In this document: positions 1-10,594 of the stretch, one piece after another
How the letters are laid out: every line of letters starts with the position of its first letter
Numbering within the stretch: the first letter of the stretch is position 1
Assembly: GCA_030272585.1 (NCBI GenBank)
Contig: BSYQ01000006.1
Location: 6,039,001 to 6,103,000 of the forward strand
Source of the DNA: Bryopsis sp. KO-2023
Taxonomy: Eukaryota; Chlorophyta; Ulvophyceae; Bryopsidales; Bryopsidaceae
Reading direction: 5' to 3'
DNA: 64,000 nucleotides
Notes under the pieces: generated by a model
Seen by the model: only the letters and a program-made list of their open reading frames with translations
The model's database searches: none
Told to the model about the DNA's origin: nothing
Position numbers and translations under genes: made by a program

Positions 1-391
1 TTAAAGGGGGCCCACTCACTTGTTTTCCTTCCTTCAGGCTCCAGGGGCCCCTTCCTCGAACCTGAAAAACAGCACACACAAACAAGTCACCAAACAGGAG
101 CCCACCCACCCACCCGTCCAGTGCCGCGAGGCCTTGGTCCAAGAAGAAGAAATTTATTCAAGCCTTCCTCAATTCATTGGCTGAAACAGGAAATCGCTGA
201 AGGAAAAGAACAGGAGGAGTTGCTTTATAGGGCCTGGGAGGAGTGAGCATTTTCCATTTGATAAACCGACCAGAAAAGTCACTACCTCATTTGTCAAGTG
301 ATGATTTATCTCTTTTCCCTAATACATCGTTTGGAAGCAATGTTGTTTGGTACAAACAACATGAGGCCCACCCCCCAGAAATTTTTTTTAA

Positions 392-684
392 CTAGTTCAC
401 CTTCTTTGCCCCTTTTCGCAGAAAGGGAAATGAATGGTGGAGATCAGAAACACACATTTGTAAAAAAGGTTCATGTACATATGCAAGTGATGGAACCACC
501 TCGTCAGCCACTTGCCCCACCAGTACCTCCACCAACACTGGCCTTGGCTGCTCCTTGTTGATCTCCCAGCCAGGAATGCTTCTACCTTGAGGCTGTGATT
601 GTGTGAGTGGGGATATCACGACAGTAGGCACAGTACCTGTGAGCTGGCATTGTCGGTTCCTGGATAATCACCAGTACAGAAGTG
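392..684 (-). CDS. possible last coding exon of an unidentified gene
   Basis: On the minus strand an open frame runs from an acceptor-like ..TATCCAG near 685 to a stop at 392. It has ordinary mixed composition and reads like protein (for example ..GWEINKEQPRPVLVEV..). It has no ATG of its own, so it would be an internal or last exon whose upstream part lies between here and 1.1 kb or is missing. No family is recognised. The plus strand here is also open for about 85 codons, so the call is weak. Nothing else in bases 1-1100 could be assigned. Confidence 0.25.
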
Positions 685-1028
685 ATCCCAGGGGAAGTCT
701 TCACTCAGGTTTTACAATAGGTTGATTCTTTGAAAATGAACCAGTTTTATTCATTTGTTGTGTTCTGGTCTGGTTTGGGTTCTTGTGCAGTAGTTTGGAA
801 AGGAGTCAAACAAACGAACGTCAAATTTCATTGGAAGGAAGTCACATCATAGTGCTGTCTTTGAATCGTACGAATTATGTTGTAATTCAGTTGCTGAATG
901 TGTCGATCACTGGTTGATTGGGTTGCTGAAAAGACGTTGGGGTCGCAAAATGCACGACGAGAGGCATTCTTGACGTCTTGTGGTGCAATGATTCGATGAT
1001 TACAACGTTGTTTGAGAACAAGACGCCT

Positions 1029-1044
1029 TGAGTGTCGACACTCA
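1029..1044. repeat. perfect 16-base palindrome upstream of the glycine-rich gene
   Basis: The sequence TGAGTGTCGACACTCA equals its own reverse complement. It lies about 85 bases upstream of the TATA box of the glycine-rich gene and is followed by ATCAATCAATGATG. Its position fits a binding site for a dimeric regulator, but that is inference. Confidence 0.6.
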
Positions 1045-1124
1045 ATCAATCAATGATGTTTGTTCTAACCTGACGAAAAGCTCTCGTGAGTCTTGGGGCA
1101 CCCTCACAAGACTGAACGGCCTGG

Positions 1125-1133
1125 CTATATATT
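1125..1133 (+). promoter_or_regulatory. TATA box of the glycine-rich protein gene
   Basis: CTATATATT lies about 95 bases before the ATG at 1222. It is a clear TATA-like element in otherwise mixed sequence. With initiation about 30 bases downstream, the leader would be roughly 65 bases. A strong TATA box suits a highly expressed or inducible gene. Confidence 0.55.
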
Positions 1134-1221
1134 CTGCGGTCAAGCTGCAAAGGTCAAAATTGTTTCCGCGCCTTTCCTCTGAATAACAGAGAATTGTTCT
1201 GCTGTCTCGTCGACACCAAAA

Positions 1222-1850
1222 ATGATCAAAGCCTTGGCTGTGTTCCTCGTTGTTGGTCTGATGGTTGCCACCATTCAAGCTTCCCCAACCAGCAAAGATG
1301 ACAACGCTGATCTGCTGGCATGTAAGCCGTTGCTGCGGTACCTTCGTCGTCGCCGTTTTTGAAACATTGGCTGGGAAAGCTTACATTTCGTTCTGCTTTG
1401 CAGTGAAGCGTGGTCTGCTTGGCCGCGGTGGAAGAGGGGGCAATGGCGGAGGCGGAGGCGGTGGAGGTGGAGGCAATGGCGGTGATGGCGGTGGAAAAGG
1501 TGAACCTGGCGAACCTGGTCAAGGAGGTCGAGGTGGAGATGGTGGAAACGGCGGCAAAAGAAGTGAGCATTCGTGCTGTGTTTTTCATGATGTGTGTTCG
1601 TGATATATGCCACGTTTTTGTTCAGAAACAAAACTTTTCGCTGGCTGACACATTCTGGTTCCGCTTTGCAGTGAGTCGAATGCTGCGTATTGTCGGAAGC
1701 GGCGGCGGAGATGGCGGACGAGGTGGTGGCGGCGGAGGTGGCGGACGAGGTGGCGGACGAGGTGGCGGCGGAGGTGGTGGTCGTGGGGGTGGTGGTGGTG
1801 GCGGCCGCGGAGGTGGTGGTGGTGGCGGACACTCTTCCCACGACAAATGA
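1222..1850 (+). CDS. small secreted glycine-rich protein, 3 exons
   Basis: Exons are 1222-1321, 1404-1562 and 1672-1850. Both introns are GT-AG and sit at the same codon phase. The protein is about 145 residues. It starts with a signal peptide (MIKALAVFLVVGLMVATIQA, cleaved about residue 20), then a short acidic stretch and a KR. Two glycine-rich blocks follow, one from each of exons 2 and 3, each opening with a basic segment (KRGLLGRGG and KRMSRMLRI). The blocks are long runs of G broken by R, N, D and one GEPGEPG. The layout suggests a precursor cut at KR or R sites into glycine-rich peptides, or an extracellular structural or antimicrobial-type protein; that is inference. The long Pro/His/Ala frames opposite are shadows of the GGN repeats. 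Confidence 0.75.
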
Positions 1851-1970
1851 TTCTCTCTTTTTTTCTTTGGGAGGCCAGCGTGGAGTATTTTTGCGTTGAA
1901 AGTATTTTTGCATGTTTCTGAGCACGATAGTGTGGAAACCTTGAAGGTTCAAATTTATTTCCCCCTTGTT

Positions 1971-1989
1971 CGTCGACCTGAGGTCGACG
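1971..1989. repeat. 19-base palindrome in the 3' region of the glycine-rich gene
   Basis: Nine-base arms CGTCGACCT and AGGTCGACG flank a single G. It lies 120 bases after the stop, before the poly(A) signal at 2112. It shares the GTCGAC core with the palindrome at 1029, so the gene is bracketed by two related palindromes. Confidence 0.55.
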
Positions 1990-2111
1990 GTTGAAAGCCC
2001 CTTCTTCGATATTAGGGTTGATACACGACAATATGTCCCGTTTCTGATTGTAATCTAAAGCATTGTTTTGTTCCAGCACAAGGAAAAAAGAATTCCAGAA
2101 ATTTGAGCAAG

Positions 2112-2117
2112 AATAAA
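2112..2117 (+). terminator. poly(A) signal of the glycine-rich gene
   Basis: A canonical AATAAA lies 262 bases after the stop at 1850. It is only 44 bases before the stop codon of the convergent AP-2 sigma gene (2161), so the two 3' ends almost certainly overlap. Confidence 0.5.
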
Positions 2118-2160
2118 GCATCCGTTGCTTGTGTCAATCAATCGATCAATGAACACAGTG

Positions 2161-4963
2161 TTACATTTCGTCCAATTCTTTCAAGCGGTCGAGCATGACT
2201 CTTTTGCTGGTCTCCACAATTTCCCCGCCCAGGATGAATTCATCGAGCATCAAGTAGATCTTGTGAAACCCAAATATGAGGTCCAATTCGCACAGGTGGT
2301 TGGAAAAGAATTCATTGATCGTTTCCAGCATCAAATGCAGCGCCTCCAACATGCAGAGCTCGTTGCACACACTAGTAAAAAACACGCTAGAAAACACAAT
2401 TTCAAATTTGAACACAGTTTTTAATTGTGTATTTGTGTGTATTTGCGTGTAGCTTTCCGTTGTACCATGATTTCAGCAAGAAAAACTGTGTATTTGCGTG
2501 TATTTGTGTGTAGCTTTCCGTTTCATGATTTCATGAAGACAAAATTGTGTATCTTGCTGGATCAGCCGTACTTTTCCTTGTCAGATTGCAAGCGTGATGT
2601 GATTGCGGGCCGAGGTTCCCATGCGTTGGCGTTGGCGCTGGCGCTGGACGTGAGAAAAAGACGCGCGGATGGAACTGAGGACGTGCTCAGTTTGAGTGAA
2701 CAGGTTGGGCGGAGTGCTGTGCTGTTGTACCGTGCTCTTCATTTTTTTTTTAGAAGAGGAACGCGAGATCATAAACGAAGCGCCCAACGCACACGACCAT
2801 GCTTACTGACGGGCGGGGGGGGGCCGACAACCGAGATCGAAACCCTGGGGTCGTCAGATTTAATCGCTGCCTTTCCTTGGTCGGAGTGTGCTTGGCTTGG
2901 TAAGAGTGTTGGATACTTTTTCTGTATTTTCACACTACTTTTGTATTGGTATTAACAGTTAATCTAATCAACTATTTTGGTGATGTTCAAAACGTGATTC
3001 TTTACTTCCCAGCAATCTGTTTTTTGTATTTCAGGCTGAAAAAGAGGCCGCCCAGGCAACCACCACTCGAAAGGCAGAGAGAGAAAGCAGTGGGAAAAGC
3101 ACTAGGAAATGCCGAGTCAATACTCCTGTTTCCAATCCCCTTCTATTCAAAAATTGGAGAAACCCCGAAGAAATAGCCGCCATCATCCACTGGGATTCTA
3201 ACACAAGTGAGCTTGTCGGTTGCTTCGTTGTCCAAGGTATGTTCTTCCTAATTGGTCAGCTGAAGAGATATATTTGTGTGTGAGAGACATTCATACAAGT
3301 CCCTTGTACACTTGGAATATTTTTTGATGTGAAATCTGCTGAGTTCAATAAAAAAGCTTACAAAAAGATTGATGCAGATGTCCTGCCTTTTTAGTCCTAT
3401 TACGCAACGCAACTTTTTGCTGATCAGAGAATCCTTCCTGTAAAAAAGAAGTGTGGTGTGGTTTCTACCTACACTGCCAGTGAAAAGGTCGGTGAAAAGT
3501 GTCCCTAGAAAAAAAATCAGCCCAACAATTCGGTTGGTCGTGCGATTGGCACAGAATCCTGGCCAATGCAAAATACCAGAGAACCTGTTGGACCTAGTTA
3601 CTGTCCCAACCCTGGCTGCCACAGGCTGGGTTGGATGTACAACTTACACTGCAACGCTTACTGTGGTGAGTAGAAGGAAAAGGTCTTTCCCCGACGTACG
3701 TTCACTATTCCCTTCGTCTTTTCCCCAAGGTTGCAGCTGTACTCACGCTATCCATCTGTGTTTGTGAATAGGTGGCCCTCCCAGGCCAATTCAGTTCCGA
3801 ATGACCCAGCTTGACAACTGTTGCATGGAGGATGAGAAGCCCCTCCCAGGCCGAAAGGCCATGAATCCCCTCCACCGACTCCAAAACATCCAGCCCTTGT
3901 AGCACCGACTCCTTGGACGATCCCACCGTTTCGAGCTTTGTCGATAACACTGTTTGCTCTAGAAACCAATCAGCACCATGTTATGGGAAAACAGAAGAGG
4001 AGATAGTGTGTGTGTGGAGGAGGGGGGCTGGGGGGATCATTGGCTGATCCCTCCAATGACCCTGTTTGACAGCAAGTCCTTGCACAAGCTTGGCAAAGGA
4101 GGGCCTCCATATTGGAGTGATTGGAATCGCTCTGGAAGCTAAGGAATCCGAAGAGGCTTCTGTCTTAGAGGGTCATTGCAGTTTTGCCAGCTCCGCCTCT
4201 GTTGAGTGCTTTTGACTCGAAAAGTTTGGAGCAGGGGTGTTGTGGATCTTGTGAGTTGGGTGGTGGTGGTTTTTGGCTAGTGGATTCAATCTTTGTAAAT
4301 TGTTTTGAAAGAATATCTCCGGTTTCACTACAGAAGTACACAATCCCAGTTGTCATACACATAAATACACACTTGAATACACAATTTCCCATGCCCAACA
4401 AATCTCCCGTTCACCTACACAGAAAGACACAATTAAATACACACTTTCGAGTGATCACCAAATCTCCCGTCGCTGTACACAAGAATACACACTTTAAATA
4501 CACATTTTCATGGACACCAGGAACATACACAATTTCCTGTAAATACACGGAGATACACAATTAAAACCCTTAGAATACACAATTAAATACACGAAAAGCG
4601 GTCAAGAATACACGGTTTTAATTGTGTTACACAATTTTTCAGATACACAATTTCCGAAAAATACACAACAAAACACAATTTTTTGATATGAATACACACT
4701 TTAAAAAGTGTGTTTTTTAGGCGTTTTTTTACTAGTGACATCGAATCGCAGCACATCACCACATAGACGCTCCCGTACTTTTTGTATATGAGCTGATCCA
4801 CCCCAAACTCCACGAAGCTCGCGTGCGTGTTTTCTGGACGCTTACGAAGAATCTTGAAAACTTCATACTCGGTTTTGACTTTCTCGTTGTCGCTCAAGGG
4901 GGTGTAATACTTCGATATTCGGGTGCATCCCGACGTGTTTTGGAAAAGGAGGAAGCGAATCAT
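2161..4963 (-). CDS. AP2S1: AP-2 complex sigma subunit, split by a transposon-derived intron
   Basis: This is the small sigma chain of the AP-2 clathrin adaptor, which binds dileucine cargo signals at the plasma membrane. Exons are 4963-4740 and 2371-2161, giving 144 residues (family about 142). The start MIRFLLFQNTSG matches the AP-2 sigma MIRF.L.QN pattern. Later motifs are HASFVEFG, LIYKKYGSVY, LEALHLMLETINEFF, CELDLIFGFHKIYLMLDEF and GGEIVETSK. The only intron is exactly 2368 bases, the same length as the CACTA-like element within it. Splicing at GAT|GTCACT and CTAG|TGTGTG keeps the frame and adds one residue (..CDS-IV-CNEL..) compared with the uninterrupted ..CDS-M-CNEL... The donor is weak; a GTAAAA donor four codons on would shift the frame. 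The 3' end is packed against the glycine-rich gene. Function from family: strong. Splice sites: inferred. Confidence 0.9.
2401..2530. repeat. left subterminal repeat array of the CACTA-like element
   Basis: The unit GTGTATTTGCGTGTAGCTTT followed by CCGTT occurs near 2437 and again near 2497 with variants between. Such subterminal repeats bind transposase in CACTA elements. The right counterpart is at 4330-4720. Confidence 0.6.
4330..4720. repeat. right subterminal repeat array of the CACTA-like element
   Basis: About 15 copies of AATACACAATT- or AATACACACTT-like units lie in a 390-base stretch. Two larger copies contain AAATCTCCCGT. They are in inverted orientation to the left array (GTGTATT), as expected for the two sides of one DNA transposon. 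Confidence 0.65.
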
Positions 4964-5513
4964 TTCTGTTTCTGCCTCACAAACTCTCAGCTTTTTGCTT
5001 AAGTTCAGTTGATGCTTTTAGACTTTTTCCAGAGACGGTTAGAACAGAATTCAGGGGTCTGTGAAGAGCTTGCCCAATTCACTCAGGCGCAAATATGTTA
5101 CAAATATGTTCCATCGTTTGCCGTCGTGCATGTTTTCAAAAACATGCATGTCTCTCGGCAGGTGTGCTGTTTTTTTTTGTTTTCTTTAAGCATAGTGTTG
5201 CTGGCTTGCTCTCGAAGTATATCAAACAATTTCGAAGATTCGCAATTGATCCTTTCATCAATACTGTTAAAGAGGTGAGGTGCAGCATGCTGACAGTTGG
5301 ACACCCGAGCAGGTGTCCCAAAACATCAGCAAGACACTCAACCAAACAAACAACAATCCAGCATCATGGATGGCTCTTTTTTGCTGTGGGTTGCAATTAT
5401 TGATTGATTCATAAAAACCACCATCAAATGTATATGTACCTACATATGTGTCAACAAACCAAGTAATCGAAAACAAGGAGCAGAGAAGATATGACTAAGA
5501 AAATGCACGCTGT
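4964..5513. other. intergenic: AP-2 sigma promoter side and neurochondrin 3' side
   Basis: No gene is supported. It must hold the AP-2 sigma promoter and the end of the neurochondrin transcript. A segment at about 5358-5408 (..GCTCTTTTTTGCTGTGGG.., then AATTATTGATTGA) is a diverged copy of one in a peroxidase intron near 15.64 kb. Confidence 0.5.
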
Positions 5514-8500
5514 CTACATGTGGGTGTCCCCCATTTGAATCGTTTTCAAAAGCAATTGCCAAGATACATCCTCCACACAGGCCACTCCTTCTGAATCAAA
5601 TTGTCGAATTCCATTCTGGATGTAAATGTGAGTTTTTGCCTGGCTCAGAGCTTTCGGATTGACTTCGATCAGGGTGGTCATAAAATGAACCAGCCGTTCC
5701 CATGTGTCACCGCACTCTTGCTGAAAAACCACTTCATTGGCTACTAGACCTGAACATCAAAAGCAGAAAAAAATAATTTTGATTTTTATGTTTTGAGATT
5801 TGAAGTTATTGCTTGCTGTCCAAACTACAGGAACCAAGAAAACAGAAAGAAGTATTATTGAATTCAGCAAAATGCAGTCACAGAATTGGGATTATTAAGA
5901 AAACATCGTAACCAAAAAAAGCAAACCATCACAGCACATCAAATCGTTCGATTCAGTTTGAAAATCAAAAAAGGAATGAAATAGAACTGAAGGTCGACAG
6001 AGATTATCAATGATGCTCTTTCCCTCCGCCCAACGAAACACTTTACGATCCGTTTTCAACAAACCCTAGACACAGCAAACCCTCAACAATCTGGCAATTA
6101 ATTCACAAAAACCTGGGAAACCTTCACAAACATCACTTCCAGACGAAACAAAACGGGACAATCTGCAGCATACCTTTGTGGCCGATCTCCACAGCATTCA
6201 AAACACACTCCAGCGCCTCTTCCACGAGTTTTTCGGATTGGTCGGTGACTTCCCCTTGTTCGTGAACCCCCTTGACGAATAATGCACTCACAAGAGCAAC
6301 CACCAACAAGACATCCACATCAGCATAGCCCATCCTTTTCTTGAACCACTCAATGGCTGCTTCCATCACTTTCACCGACATAGGGGCGTCAGACTGGAAG
6401 GCGGAGTCGGTCACCCCGAGAACTATGTTTGCCAGCAAATGAAACAGCATCCCCATTTTGCTTTCCGAGTAGATGGCCATGCTGGAGTGGTCATTGCCGG
6501 AGGCTATCTGTGTGGAAACGCTGGCAGCACTCTGTTTGCAAAGAAACCCAGCTCGTTCCAGAATTGCATCAAATATCGGCTTTCTTGAGCATAGGTTTGA
6601 CCACACTTTAGCATCTTCTCCACCTGGAAATAGAAACCAGAAAAAACACACACACACACACAATTTCGATTCTTAAGTCTCTAATAATCTTTACCATTCA
6701 CTGAAACGAAAAGAAAGCGGCAGAACAGAGGTGGAGCCCCCCTCCCCCCCCAACATAAAATCTAAAAAAAAATGGGGTGCAAAGGGAAACAACAATGCAG
6801 AAACCCCGCAAAACACACCTGTAAGCTGGAGGAGCCCCGGTGTCATAAATTCCACACCCTCGTGCATATCGCCACATCGGACCAAAACTTCACAACACGT
6901 TTTCACCGCCTCCATGTGTGCAATCGGAATATCAGCCAAGAAACGACCAACACACCTCGAGCAAGCCACCAACAAGCAATCATCCTGTGCTTTCCCTTCC
7001 GACGCCAATTTTTTCCACTCCGAAACATACTCCAACACATGACCAATGATCTCAGTGATAGAATTGATCGTCCTTAGAGCCACCGCATCATCCATGGGGC
7101 TGACTAAGCCACAAACAGGTGGACCTGTTGTCATTTCTTCCAGGAGATTTTCACTGGCAGTTAATACGTCCAGCACAGCTTCTATCAACCAGAAGCAAAT
7201 TGGCAGGGTTCGGAGGGCTGCCGATCGACGGGTTTCTGAAAGGATTTTGTCTTGTTTTGGTGGTGGTGATTCCGATTGGCTGCTGCTGGATGGTCTGCCC
7301 ATCGATGGAAGGGGTACCCCCCCTTCCTGGAAAAGCATCCACACACAGATTTTGGAATAATCGCCCATCCCCAAAGAAAAAAAAACAATTGAATTGAAAG
7401 AGAACTCCTCTCATGTTGAATGTTGAAATCTGGTGGGGGGTCATTGCTTCAAGTAGAGGTCATGGTGCAATTAACAGCCAATGATTTGCATGCACACACA
7501 AAACAATGCCTGCAATTTTCTCACCATGGCTGACGGACCTTCCTCCTCATATTGACCAGAGATCGAAGTTTCGGCCATTTTTTCCACCATCGATTCCACG
7601 TCGGAGGGCTCCACCACATCCCTCAACAGCACCGGCACTTCAATGCTCACGATTTCCACCACCAGCCGAAAAAACATCAAATCGTTGGAATCAATTTTTT
7701 CTCCGTACGGTTTCACCAGCCAGTCTGACCCCATGAGTTCAGTCATCGCAGCCGCCAGTTGCAAAGCGGAGTGCCTTTGGACGAGGGTGGTTTTGCTTTG
7801 CAGAATGCTAGTCAGCCCCAAGCGAACCCTACCCCACCACTCAGATTGGCTGCCGATCAGGTCATCCCGCACATTCTCTGCCTGAGGTGCCGACAAAATA
7901 AAATAAAATAAAAAGTTCTTAATTCTTGTTTATTTAAAAATTACAAACACGAAACAACTACACAACCAAATTCTGCCGACTTCCCTCAGACCACCACATA
8001 CATACATATATATAAGCAACCTCAGATTTCCCGGTGACCCCATCCCAAATCACTAGAAAGAGAAAGGGTAATGGAGCATCATGGCAATGCTCCAAGTAAG
8101 AAATAGTTCAAATAGTTTCTTTTCTTTGTTTCTTGGAGGGGGGGGTTACCTGTGGCAAAGGTAGAGGGAAAATCAGAAGCAGGGCATGCAACGCTTCCAA
8201 CTGCAACATGGCTGGATCAACTTTGTCCGTTTCTTCTGATTTTTCACTTGATGGGCTGCCCTTGTCGAAGCCGAGCACAAGAAGCTGGGAGATGCTCTGT
8301 ACTGCCTCTGAAATTCCAGCATCGTTTCCTGGAGTACATTTACAAAGCACTATTGGGCATACGTCCATGCACTACACAGAGAGACCAGGGTTGTATGTAT
8401 TTTTATCTATTTATTTATAATATTTTTTCACATATTTATTTATTTGTGTTCCTCCTGATTAAAATCCCAATACTGTTTTCCACCTGAAAAGCAAAGTCAA

Positions 8501-10594
8501 TGGTGCATATTGTATTGTGCCTTCGATTTCCCCAGATGGGGAACCCTCTATCTAAAGGGGCCTCAACATAGTCAACAGAAGAACTGATTCATTGCACTGA
8601 TTTGTCCAAGAATGAGGGCAAGGGGTGACTTGGAAAATAGAATTTATACATTCTGTTTAGTACTTTTTTCGTATTCTTTGAATAAGGATTGATCGTTAAA
8701 CTAAGCTAATGAATTTCGCCCCACACTTACCTTGAAGGAGGTTGATTCTATCCAAGGCATTTCCTTCCAGCAAATTGGATACAAGACTAGTAGCCATCAG
8801 TATGATTTGATTTCTATCCCCCTTCCATTCCTACCAACAAAAATTAACCCCTTTTAAGAAAAAACGAAAAAAAAACGAAAAGCGCTCGCGCCGATGTCTG
8901 TCTTCAGAAACTTAGCAAGAAAAAAAGCTTGCATTTGAAATGCACAGAATTTGACCAAAAATATCGAAATAGAGGTCGTTAATGAAGGATTGTGTATGAG
9001 AATGGAAGAAAATGAAGAATAAAAATATATTTGCAGGTTGGAAGAAATGAACGCTGGGTGAGGCCTACCTCTAAAGCCCACAACGCAACCTCCATTCCAT
9101 TGTGTTCCACCGTTTTCTTTTTACCCTGCTCAGAGCCCGACGAGGTCGCCAAAAATACTCCCAGTATATCCTGGAAAATGCCCTTGATAATCTGAACAAG
9201 CACATGAAATCTTTCAACACAATAAATCAACGATTCAGACTTCCGAAAAAAAATTTGAAAAGTCTCACATTCTTGGTGAAAAATTTTGCCGCCCAACAAA
9301 ATTAATGCATGTGGCGTTAACCTTCATTATTTCTTCTATTTTTCGGACGATTTATAAATTTTCTTGAGCAAGTCTGTGTCAAATTTATGTTCTATTATCA
9401 TAGTATCTCTCAACTAGGGGTTGTGGATAGCACTTACTTCATTTCCACTGTGCAACGCCCACCTCTTCAGTCTTGCCCTGTTTCTCCACACCTGGAAAGG
9501 AAAATATTCAGTTTCAGCCTGAATTTGAATGTGCATTTTCCTCGATCAATTTCTTCTTTCACATCTGAAACACTCAACCTCATTTTTAGCAAAAAACTAT
9601 GGATTTTTTTCTGGGTTATTTCCACTTGTTTTAATGATTTTTCAGGGGAGGGGATGACTCATCTTACCTGAGATATCAATGGCAGGAATTCCAATATTTG
9701 ATCCAATTTGGATATGTTTTCAAATCGGCACAGACTGTTCAAAACGGCCGTCGCCACAGAACAGCTCATTAAATGCAATTCTATTTTGTCTTTGGAAGGC
9801 TCTGGACCTCGAACCTGGGCAGCTGAAGGAAACGAAAAAAGCAAAAAAGACAGAAAACATCAACACACATCAACATTACAATCCAGACAAAAGGAAGTAT
9901 AGTTGGGAGGTGCATTTGATTTCTATTCAAGGGCTGGACCAAGCAGCATTCGATTGCGGCTAATGACAATTTTCTTTCGTTGTTTTTGCAATATGGTGGA
10001 TGCATATCGCTCTTTTACCCAACAAATGATCGCCACAAAAGAAGCATTTTGGAACTCGGGATTCTTTTTTCTCTTATTTTGTTTCGAGAAAACAACACAA
10101 AAAAAATTGTATTACCACTGGTGACAGGAAGTAGCATTCTTTTTAAAAAACTGCTTCCAATGGCCTCCCATATTCTCAAAGCTGATGAGCAATCCTCCGA
10201 AGGCAAGAGTTTGGCTACCAACAACAAACCCACAAATCTGTATATCAACAAACGGATAAAAAAACAACAAATCAAGAACTACTACATTGAAAATTCATAT
10301 CCACAGGCAATGTGATGCAGCTGAGAAAAGCTTCACATTCATGACAGCCGGGATGTATACTCTACAGTTGCTCTGAAATTACTCATCCACCAAATCTTTC
10401 TTCCCCCAGCCCCCTCCTCCATTTGCAGGTGAATTTATATGCAATTGATTTGGGGCTGGGCAACTGGGATTCAAACGAATCAGTCGATCTTGAATGTCGT
10501 GAGCGGTTGGGTTTTTTTTCCCAAAGTGGTGAGTGCACCTGCGTTCGTCTGAGGGCCCACTCAAAAGCGAAATGCATTCGTCTATGCTCGCCAT
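5514..10594 (-). CDS. NCDN: neurochondrin family protein, 11 exons
   Basis: Exons (minus): 10594-10539, 10237-10116, 9822-9668, 9491-9438, 9191-9069, 8830-8731, 8328-8150, 7881-7525, 7326-6819, 6623-6174 and 5749-5514. They sum to 2340 bases, so 779 residues (animal neurochondrin about 730), and every join keeps frame. The N-terminus MASIDECISLLSGPSDER then RFVGLLLVAKLLPSED and IWEAIGSSFLKRMLL matches the neurochondrin start, whose pattern is FAALLLVTKLL..., RIFDAVGF.F..RLL. Downstream helices include LEALHALLLIFPLPLPQ and LLVACSRCVGRFLADIP. The protein is an all-helical, armadillo-like cytosolic scaffold with no enzyme motif; in animals it affects neurite growth and receptor signalling, and its role in protists is unknown. 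A GATTGATTGA repeat lies just downstream. First ATG context and family start agree, so the start is fairly sure. Confidence 0.86.

Larger units (their letters stand above)
2370..4737. mobile_element. CACTA-like (EnSpm/CMC) DNA transposon acting as an intron
   Basis: The ends are inverted repeats that start CACTAGTAAAAAA (left, + strand) and, read from the right end on the minus strand, CACTAGTAAAAAAACGCC. About 13 bases are exact and the match continues imperfectly for about 30. The flanks are a 3-base duplication, ACA (2367-2369 and 4738-4740). CACTA termini with a 3-base target duplication are the signature of the CMC/EnSpm superfamily. Both ends carry many short subterminal repeats: GTGTATTTGCGTGTAGCTTTCCGTT twice at the left (split by other sequence) and ATACACAATT or ATACACACTT many times at the right. 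No transposase could be recognised in the middle (about 2560-4320), only short unidentified frames, so it is probably non-autonomous. The insertion lies within the AP-2 sigma coding sequence. Confidence 0.82.

Noticed and set aside
1275-1952. Long minus-strand frames rich in His, Pro, Thr and Ala opposite the glycine-rich gene
   Set aside because: They are the other-strand reading of GGN repeats, while the plus strand has a TATA box, signal peptide and matching splice sites.
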